A DNA stretch of 11,193 bases from Desulfocicer vacuolatum DSM 3385. Lineage in GTDB: Bacteria; Desulfobacterota; Desulfobacteria; Desulfobacterales; SURF-7. This document shows positions 6,148-11,193 of the stretch, piece after piece. Made by a program: the position numbers and the translations under genes. Every line of letters starts with the position of its first letter. Position 1 is the stretch's first letter. The stretch lies in NCBI GenBank assembly GCA_945870015.1, contig CAMBQS010000072.1:1-11193 (forward strand), written 5' to 3'. Below the pieces are notes generated by a model. It did no database searches. It was not told the origin of the DNA and saw only the letters and a list, made by a program, of their open reading frames with translations.

Positions 6148-6804
6148 ATGAAAAAATTCGCAGTCATCGGGATTGGCAAATTCGGTTTTCATGCAGCCAA
6201 AGCTTTATATGAAGACGGAAACGAAGTCGTAGCAATTGATTCTGACAAGGGTCGGGCTCAGGCTGTAGATGCCTATTGCACGGAAGCAATTGTTCTCAAT
6301 TCTACAAACAAAGAAGCTTTAAGAGCACTGGGATTGGAAAACATGGATGGGGTAATTGTTTCCACAGGCACAAAAATCAGTACCAGCATTCTGATTTGTC
6401 TGTATCTTCAGGAAATTGGGGTTAAAAAGATTCTCGTCAAGGCGTTGGATGAGGATCATGAAAAAATTCTGAAACGGGTGGGAGCAACCGAAATCATCCA
6501 TCCGGAACGGGATATGGCCATACGCATATCAAACAGCCTGTCCCGGCCCAATGTTCTTGATTTCATTCCCCTTTCCGATGAATTCGATCTGATACAAGTC
6601 GGCCCGCCAAGAGAGTTTATCGGAAAAAGCCTGAAAGAAATCAATCTTCGGGCAAAATATAACGTTCATATTATCGCCATTAAAGAACTTGTTCCTGAAA
6701 ATTTCCTGCTGGTCCCTCCTGCAAGTTTTGTGATCAAGGACAGTGATATCCTGATTATGCTGGGAAAATCTATTGATATCAAACAGATAAAATCGTTGAA
6801 ATAG
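6148..6804 (+). CDS. ktrA: Potassium channel RCK regulatory subunit, TrkA/KtrA family
   Basis: A 218-residue cytoplasmic protein with a single RCK_N (residues about 1-130) and RCK_C (about 134-218) module, as in KtrA; classic Proteobacterial TrkA has two such modules and is about twice as long. The Rossmann nucleotide motif GIGKFG is at 8-13 and the acidic residue after the second strand is D31 (VVAIDSD), which binds the ribose of NAD(H) or adenine nucleotides. The family forms octameric rings that gate the pore protein in response to ATP/ADP or NAD. A strong GGGGGAG (6134-6140) precedes the ATG at a good distance, and the gene starts 16 bp after the pore gene, so both are very likely co-transcribed. 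Confidence 0.93.
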   Translation: MKKFAVIGIGKFGFHAAKALYEDGNEVVAIDSDKGRAQAVDAYCTEAIVLNSTNKEALRALGLENMDGVIVSTGTKISTSILICLYLQEIGVKKILVKALDEDHEKILKRVGATEIIHPERDMAIRISNSLSRPNVLDFIPLSDEFDLIQVGPPREFIGKSLKEINLRAKYNVHIIAIKELVPENFLLVPPASFVIKDSDILIMLGKSIDIKQIKSLK

Positions 6805-6832
6805 GATCTGTTGATAAAAATCTTAAAAAAAC

Positions 6833-6861
6833 TTGATTACACCATACTTTTGCCTTATAGT
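6833..6861 (+). promoter_or_regulatory. Promoter of the menaquinone (mqn) operon
   Basis: TTGATT (6833-6838) and TATAGT (6856-6861) are separated by exactly 17 bp and match 4/6 and 5/6 of the sigma70 consensus. Predicted initiation is near 6868, about 60 bases before the mqnE ATG. It lies in the 122-bp gap after ktrA, where a new transcription unit is expected to begin. This is the best promoter-like sequence in the window. Confidence 0.55.
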
Positions 6862-6862
6862 T

Positions 6863-6878
6863 ATGACCATGTGGTCAT
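6863..6878. promoter_or_regulatory. Palindromic operator candidate at the mqn transcription start
   Basis: ATGACCATGTGGTCAT is a perfect 7-bp inverted repeat (ATGACCA / TGGTCAT) with a 2-bp centre. It starts two bases after the -10 hexamer and covers the predicted start of transcription near 6868. The size and placement fit a dimeric repressor site that would block initiation. Alternatively it could form a short hairpin at the 5' end of the mRNA, but the two-base loop makes a hairpin less likely. The regulator is unknown. Confidence 0.45.
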
Positions 6879-6926
6879 TTGTTTTGCATTATATTTTTTT
6901 TCAGATCAGGGGATAAGGGAGAAAGA

Positions 6927-8030
6927 ATGCCAAAGATCCCTTTTTCTGCCAAAGATCTGCTTCTGATTCAGAAGAAGATTATTGATGGGCAGCGGCTTGA
7001 CTTCAATGACGGCTGTACCTTGTTCCGCAGTCCGGATCTCATTGGAAAAGCCAGGCTGGCTGATTTTATCCGCAAAAAACATCATGGGAAAACAGCCTAC
7101 TTTGTTTACAATCAGCATATTAATTATACCAACATATGCAAAAACCATTGTGCGTTCTGTGCCTTTTCCAGGGAAAAAGAGGAAAAGGGTGCGTTCACGC
7201 TCTCTATTGAAGATGTAAAAACACAACTGCAAAAAAGAGCTGGAGAACCCATACAGGAAATTCATATGGTGGGCGGCCTGAATCCCTCTCTGCCATTTGA
7301 CTACTATATCGAACTGATTGAAACCATAAAAAAAATCAGGCCCGGTTCCGCAGTGAAAGCGTTTACCGCAGTTGAAATCGATTATTTCTCAGAAATTACC
7401 GGCATGAGTGTTTCTGAAGTGATCGCTGCGCTTAAAAAAGCCGGACTCTCCATGATGCCGGGAGGCGGTGCCGAAGTGCTGAACCAGCGGGTAAGGCAGC
7501 AGCTTTTTCCCCGGAAAATCGGTAAAGAAAGATGGCTTGAAATTGTGAAAACCGTGCATGAAAACGGCCTGACTTCCAATGCAACCATGCTGTACGGGCA
7601 TATTGAAACCATTGAAGAAAAAGTCGATCATCTGATCAGCCTCCGGAATCTCCAGGACCAGACCAGCGGGTTTTCCGCTTTCATACCGCTGGCGTTTCAT
7701 TCTGAAAACACAAAGCTCTCCCATCTGCCACGGACAACCGCGTTTGATGATCTCACCAATATTGCAGTTGCAAGACTGATGCTGGATAATTTCAGCCATA
7801 TCAAAGCGTATTGGGTGATGATTGGAGAGCCGCTGGCGCAGCTCGCACTTTCTTTTGGAGCCGATGACCTTGATGGAACCATTATCGAGGAAAAAATAAC
7901 CCACATGGCCGGAGCCAGAACAGCCAAAGGATTATCACGGGACGAGATGATTCATCTGATTCAGTCTGCGGGATTTCAACCTGTTGAACGGGATTCATTC
8001 TACAACCATATTGAAAACAGATCATCATGA
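6927..8030 (+). CDS. mqnE: Aminofutalosine synthase MqnE (radical SAM)
   Basis: A 367-residue radical SAM enzyme of the futalosine menaquinone pathway. It adds the 5'-deoxyadenosyl group to 3-[(1-carboxyvinyl)oxy]benzoate to make aminofutalosine. The [4Fe-4S] motif CX3CX2C is at C71, C75 and C78 (NICKNHCAFCAF), preceded by YNQHINYTN. Further family motifs are VGGLNP (115-120), PGGGAE (178-183), GHIETIEE, the segment LQDQTSGFSAFIPLAFH, and the C-terminal FQPVERDSFYN. The choice of MqnE over MqnC rests on AYFVYNQHINYTN in place of YVVDRNINYTN, and on the neighbour fitting MqnC better. The ATG at 6927 has AAGGGAG (6915-6921) correctly spaced; the frame is open upstream to a TTG at 6879 but that part has no family-like sequence. 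It overlaps mqnC by four bases (ATGA) and is the first gene of the operon. Confidence 0.93.
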   Translation: MPKIPFSAKDLLLIQKKIIDGQRLDFNDGCTLFRSPDLIGKARLADFIRKKHHGKTAYFVYNQHINYTNICKNHCAFCAFSREKEEKGAFTLSIEDVKTQLQKRAGEPIQEIHMVGGLNPSLPFDYYIELIETIKKIRPGSAVKAFTAVEIDYFSEITGMSVSEVIAALKKAGLSMMPGGGAEVLNQRVRQQLFPRKIGKERWLEIVKTVHENGLTSNATMLYGHIETIEEKVDHLISLRNLQDQTSGFSAFIPLAFHSENTKLSHLPRTTAFDDLTNIAVARLMLDNFSHIKAYWVMIGEPLAQLALSFGADDLDGTIIEEKITHMAGARTAKGLSRDEMIHLIQSAGFQPVERDSFYNHIENRSS

Positions 8031-9094
8031 AATCTTTGGAAACCCTATATTCGAAAATCAAGAATGGTGAACGGATCAATTCCGAAGAAGCCTTGAATCT
8101 TCTGACTCATGGCGAACTGCTGGATCTGGCGGATGCGGCCAATCAAATGAGAAAAAAGCTCCATCCCGAACCGATGGTTACATATGTTGTAGACCGGAAC
8201 ATCAATTATACAAATATCTGTTCATCCGGATGTCTGTTCTGTGCATTTTACCGGGATTCAGGAAACCCGAAAGGATACGTGATCTCCGAGGAATCGCTGA
8301 AACAGAAAATTGAGGAGACCCTTTCACTCGGAGGAACCCAGATACTTCTTCAGGGAGGCCTCCATCCTGGACTGGATTTTGATTATTACCTGGGTTTGCT
8401 GTCATATATAAAAAGCAATTTTCCAATACACATTCACGGTTTTTCCCCGCCTGAGATTCTGTTCATGGCCGAACAATCCGGCCTATCAGTTACCGATACC
8501 CTCAAAAAGCTGATTGAAGCCGGTCTGGGGTCGATTCCCGGAGGCGGAGCGGAAATCCTGGTGGATGAAGTGAGGATGCAGCTTTCTCCGAAAAAATACC
8601 GGTCCGAACAATGGCTGGATGTGATGAGAAAGGCGCATCAACTGAATCTCAGAACCACGGCCACCATGATGTTCGGGCATATTGAAACCAAGGAACAGAT
8701 CATCCAGCATCTGATGAAAATCCGTGATCTTCAGGACGAGACAGGTGGATTCACGGCATTTATTCCCTGGACCTTTCAGCCGGATCATACCCGGCTGAAT
8801 GTAAAAAAGGCGACCGCTGTTGAGTATCTGCGGGTTCTCTCTGTATCCAGGCTGTTTCTGGACAACATCGATAACATTCAGGCATCCTGGGTTACCCAGG
8901 GAGATAAAATTGCACAGGCTTCCTTATTCTTTGGGGCCAATGATCTGGGAAGCACCATGATTGAAGAGAATGTGGTTGCTGCTGCCGGGGTTTCATTCAG
9001 GCTTCCAAAAGAGGAGATGATCCGTCTGATCGAGAATGCCGGATATCAGCCCCGGCAGAGGGATTGTTTCTACAATCTGGTTGAAGGTGAATAA
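8027..9094 (+). CDS. mqnC: Cyclic dehypoxanthinyl futalosine synthase MqnC (radical SAM)
   Basis: A 355-residue radical SAM enzyme that cyclises dehypoxanthinyl futalosine to the bicyclic precursor of the naphthoquinone ring. The CX3CX2C cluster motif is at C65, C69 and C72 (NICSSGCLFCAFYR), after YVVDRNINYTN, which is the MqnC signature. QGGLHP is at 109-114, PGGGAE at 171-176, and FIPWTFQPDHT and QPRQRDCFYN follow. Start ATG overlaps the mqnE stop as ATGA with no strong Shine-Dalgarno of its own, which points to translational coupling. It is a clear paralogue of the mqnE product, sharing the motifs HIET, LQDxTxGFxAFIP and RDxFYN, and the two genes are adjacent in the operon. The substrate of this enzyme needs MqnB hydrolase, which is not present in the window. 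Confidence 0.94.
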   Translation: MKSLETLYSKIKNGERINSEEALNLLTHGELLDLADAANQMRKKLHPEPMVTYVVDRNINYTNICSSGCLFCAFYRDSGNPKGYVISEESLKQKIEETLSLGGTQILLQGGLHPGLDFDYYLGLLSYIKSNFPIHIHGFSPPEILFMAEQSGLSVTDTLKKLIEAGLGSIPGGGAEILVDEVRMQLSPKKYRSEQWLDVMRKAHQLNLRTTATMMFGHIETKEQIIQHLMKIRDLQDETGGFTAFIPWTFQPDHTRLNVKKATAVEYLRVLSVSRLFLDNIDNIQASWVTQGDKIAQASLFFGANDLGSTMIEENVVAAAGVSFRLPKEEMIRLIENAGYQPRQRDCFYNLVEGE

Positions 9095-9098
9095 TCGG

Positions 9099-10316
9099 AT
9101 GACTGCTGTTAAACCTCAGAATAAACATATCAATCATTTTAGACCGGTTACTCACCGGGCTGAATGGGTTGTTGTGGATCAAAACACGATTCTTCAAAAT
9201 GGATATGTTGTTGTTCAGGCCGGCTTGATCACGGAAACTGGAAAAGGGAAAAAATTCAGTACGGATTCTGTTGTGGATCATGGCAATGGCGTGATCTTGC
9301 CGGGGCTTGTCAATGCACACACCCACCTGGAGCTTTGTGCTTTGAAAAACCGTGTCAAACCCGAAAACGGTTTTCAAGCATGGGTTCAGAAGCTTCTTGC
9401 AGAGCGTGCTTCCCTGAAACCGGAAACCATACAAAGGGAATCCGCTCTGGGGATTGAGCAGCTTCTGTCATCCGGATGTATTGCAGCCGGTGATATCTCA
9501 ACCATGGGAATAACAAAAGATCTGTTTATCCATTCACCGCTTCTGGGTATCTGGTTTCAGGAATGTCTTGGAAATGATTCAGATGCAAGCCCTGCTTGCA
9601 GAAAAGGGCCAAGACAAAGTATCTCTCTGGCCGGACATGCGCCCCATACCACATCACCGGAACTCCTCAGAAGGTTGAAAGCCATCACTTCCAAAGGAGA
9701 TCTACCATTTTCAATACATCTGGCCGAATCCCAGGAAGAGGCGGTCTTTATAGCAAACGGGGAAGGGGAATGGGCGGATTTTCTGGTGGAACGTGGAATT
9801 GAGTTTTCCTCCTGGGGTGTCGGAAACAGCCGTACACCGGTTCAACATGCAGATCAGATCGGCCTGCTGGATTCAAACACCATTGCTGTCCATGTGATCC
9901 AGTCCAATGAAAAAGACTTCAAGATCCTTCAGGAAAAAGGATCTTCTGTCTGTCTCTGCCTGCGGAGCAATCATCTCCTGCATGGAGAACTGCCGGATGT
10001 GCCATCCATGCTGAAAAACAGGATCCATCTCTGTCTGGGGACGGACAGCCTTGCCAGCGTTGATACGCTCAGTATTTTTGATGAAATGGCATTTGCAGCA
10101 AACTGTTTTCCGGAAATCTCTCCTGCGGATATCCTTGCGATGGCAACCCAAAATGGTGCCAAAGCACTGGGACTGGATGGATTGGCAGGAACCCTTGCGC
10201 CTGGTGCAACCGGATCGTTTCTTTATCTGGAACTGTCCGCAGGCAATGAAAAACAGCTTATGGAATCGATCATTCATTCAGCAGCTCAACAAACCATCCA
10301 GAGGATTGCTGCGTGA
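9099..10316 (+). CDS. mqnX: Amidohydrolase, probable aminofutalosine deaminase MqnX
   Basis: A 405-residue metal-dependent amidohydrolase of the TrzN/SsnA/chlorohydrolase-like group. The metal-binding motif NAHTHLE has H74 and H76; other likely ligands are H206 (HLAES), H264 (AVHVIQSN) and D315 (LGTDSLASVDT). The GHAPHTTSPELL segment (H179, H182) is a typical substrate-pocket feature of this group. Within a futalosine operon the expected role is deaminating aminofutalosine to futalosine, the MqnX route used by organisms that do not cleave aminofutalosine directly. The function is inferred mainly from the neighbours, since relatives deaminate other purines and triazines. Start ATG 9099 is four bases after the mqnC stop and has AAGGTGA (9084-9090), inside the end of mqnC, at a good distance. 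The frame is open upstream to 9036, but that overlaps mqnC and is rejected. Confidence 0.85.
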   Translation: MTAVKPQNKHINHFRPVTHRAEWVVVDQNTILQNGYVVVQAGLITETGKGKKFSTDSVVDHGNGVILPGLVNAHTHLELCALKNRVKPENGFQAWVQKLLAERASLKPETIQRESALGIEQLLSSGCIAAGDISTMGITKDLFIHSPLLGIWFQECLGNDSDASPACRKGPRQSISLAGHAPHTTSPELLRRLKAITSKGDLPFSIHLAESQEEAVFIANGEGEWADFLVERGIEFSSWGVGNSRTPVQHADQIGLLDSNTIAVHVIQSNEKDFKILQEKGSSVCLCLRSNHLLHGELPDVPSMLKNRIHLCLGTDSLASVDTLSIFDEMAFAANCFPEISPADILAMATQNGAKALGLDGLAGTLAPGATGSFLYLELSAGNEKQLMESIIHSAAQQTIQRIAA

Positions 10317-10329
10317 TAAAACAAAAGAT

Positions 10330-10362
10330 ATGAACAGGAAAAAAAGAGCAGTACAGATATGA
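10330..10362 (+). CDS. Possible 10-codon leader peptide before mqnA
   Basis: A mini frame ATG AAC AGG... encodes MNRKKRAVQI and ends in a TGA that overlaps the mqnA start codon (ATGA at 10359-10362). It could couple translation of mqnA to ribosomes finishing this peptide, since mqnA has no strong ribosome-binding site. No good Shine-Dalgarno precedes its own ATG, and a frame this short arises easily by chance, so this is a weak call. Confidence 0.18.
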   Translation: MNRKKRAVQI

Positions 10363-11193
10363 ATCGACTGAAATTCTCAACAGAACAAAAAAGCGTAAGG
10401 GTAGGGCGGATCGGATATATCAATGTCGCACCGGTCTATTATGGCCTTGAACAAACAGAAACCCCGTCACACATCAAGCTGATCAGTGAGCCTCCTGCGG
10501 TTCTGAATCGAATGATGGAACAGGAGATGATTGACATCAGTCCGGTTTCTTCCGCGGCTTTTGCCAGAAACCATAAGGAGTGGTCTCTTCTCCCAGACCT
10601 CTCCATTTCAGCATCCGGAAAAGTGATGAGTGTCCTTCTGGCCTCAAACTATCCGTTTGAGGAATTGGAAAACCGGAGAATCCTGCTTTCCGATGAATCC
10701 GCATCCGCATCCGACATGCTGAAACTTCTGCTGTCCTGGAAACAGATTCATCCCCGATTTGAAACCGGAACAATCAACCCCGACCTCTGTTCAACATATG
10801 AAAATCAGGATGGAGTTCTTGTGATCGGCAACTGTGCCCTGACCGGAGGATGGGCTCAGCGATTTCCCTATGTTTACGATCTTGGAGAGTTATGGAAACA
10901 GGCAACCGGACTTCCTTTTGTATTTGCGGTCTGGGCGGTCAGAAAATCCTTTGCTCAACAACATCCAAAACTGGTTATGGATATCGCCAGACGGTTTGAA
11001 CGTTCCAAGCAGCTTGGAAAAATGAACATGGCTGAAATTCAATCCACCACAGCAAGGTTACTGGCAATGAAGCCGGAGGATTGTCAAAACTATTTCAATT
11101 TGTTGAACTACGGTCTTGGCCATCTTGAATTGCAGGGGTTGAAAACATTTTATCAGGGCCTGTTCGAAGAAAAAATTGTTCCGGATCTGCCAA
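10359..11193 (+). CDS. mqnA: Chorismate dehydratase MqnA (C-terminal end cut by window edge)
   Basis: 278 codons are visible and the frame is still open at the edge, so only a few C-terminal residues should be missing given the family length of about 270-290. MqnA removes water from chorismate to give 3-[(1-carboxyvinyl)oxy]benzoate, the first committed step of the futalosine pathway. Family motifs are RIGYINVAPVYYGLE (17-31), ISPVSSAAFAR (60-70), LLPDLSIS (77-84), SGKVMSVLLAS (86-96) and the highly conserved DLGELWKQATGLPFVFAVWAVR region (174-195). The fold is a periplasmic-binding-protein type. A TAA in frame at 10317-10319 with no start codon between it and 10359 fixes the start at ATG 10359. 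The Shine-Dalgarno is weak (GAG at about ten bases). It is 42 bp after mqnX and is surely in the same operon. Confidence 0.94.
   Translation, partial: MNRLKFSTEQKSVRVGRIGYINVAPVYYGLEQTETPSHIKLISEPPAVLNRMMEQEMIDISPVSSAAFARNHKEWSLLPDLSISASGKVMSVLLASNYPFEELENRRILLSDESASASDMLKLLLSWKQIHPRFETGTINPDLCSTYENQDGVLVIGNCALTGGWAQRFPYVYDLGELWKQATGLPFVFAVWAVRKSFAQQHPKLVMDIARRFERSKQLGKMNMAEIQSTTARLLAMKPEDCQNYFNLLNYGLGHLELQGLKTFYQGLFEEKIVPDLP

Noticed and set aside
6879..6926. TTG start for mqnE with 16 extra residues
   Set aside because: It would begin on top of the operator/transcription start; ATG 6927 has a good ribosome-binding site.
7389..7904. Minus-strand frame of 171 residues inside mqnE
   Set aside because: It is antisense to a well-conserved radical SAM gene and has no recognisable protein features.
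9036..9098. Earlier start for the amidohydrolase inside mqnC
   Set aside because: It would overlap mqnC by about 60 bp; ATG 9099 has a well-placed AAGGTGA.
9873..10277. Minus-strand frame of 134 residues inside mqnX
   Set aside because: It is antisense to the conserved amidohydrolase and has no supporting features.

Overview
The window looks like chromosome of an anaerobic, menaquinone-using bacterium, most likely a Desulfobacterota member of the Desulfobacteraceae type. This rests on the futalosine-pathway menaquinone operon (with the aminofutalosine deaminase variant), the moderate-to-low GC content, and the style of the lineage-restricted hypothetical proteins. The taxonomic call is inference; there is no rRNA or other marker gene here. 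No tRNA, rRNA, CRISPR array, insertion sequence or phage gene was seen.

Left part (1-4040): a group of poorly known genes around an orphan ParA/MinD-type ATPase (1062-1826, +). On its left, divergently transcribed, is a protein running off the window edge (1-886, -), whose C-terminal part is about 60% Asp/Glu and is built partly from a 78-bp (26-residue) tandem repeat. On its right are a 152-residue hypothetical protein (2009-2467, +) and a 458-residue protein (2662-4038, +) with a long Ala/Glu/Lys/Arg helix and two C-terminal four-cysteine zinc ribbons. There is no ParB and no recognisable partner. This is the least understood part of the window and the best candidate for an undescribed module, although the 180-200 bp gaps mean it is not shown to be one operon.

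Middle (4048-6804): a small PaaI-like hotdog thioesterase on the minus strand converges on the zinc-ribbon gene with only 9 bp between stop codons. A roughly 300-bp AT-rich non-coding stretch follows, then a two-gene potassium uptake operon: a TrkH/KtrB-type pore protein and a TrkA/KtrA-type RCK regulatory subunit.

Right part (6833-11193): a tight menaquinone operon, mqnE-mqnC-amidohydrolase(mqnX)-mqnA, running off the right edge just before the end of mqnA. MqnA dehydrates chorismate, MqnE (radical SAM) makes aminofutalosine, the amidohydrolase would deaminate it to futalosine, and MqnC (radical SAM) cyclises dehypoxanthinyl futalosine. The hydrolase MqnB and the later enzyme MqnD are not in the window. 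The operon has a good sigma70-like promoter (TTGATT-17 bp-TATAGT), with a perfect 7+7 inverted repeat over the predicted transcription start that looks like a repressor site.
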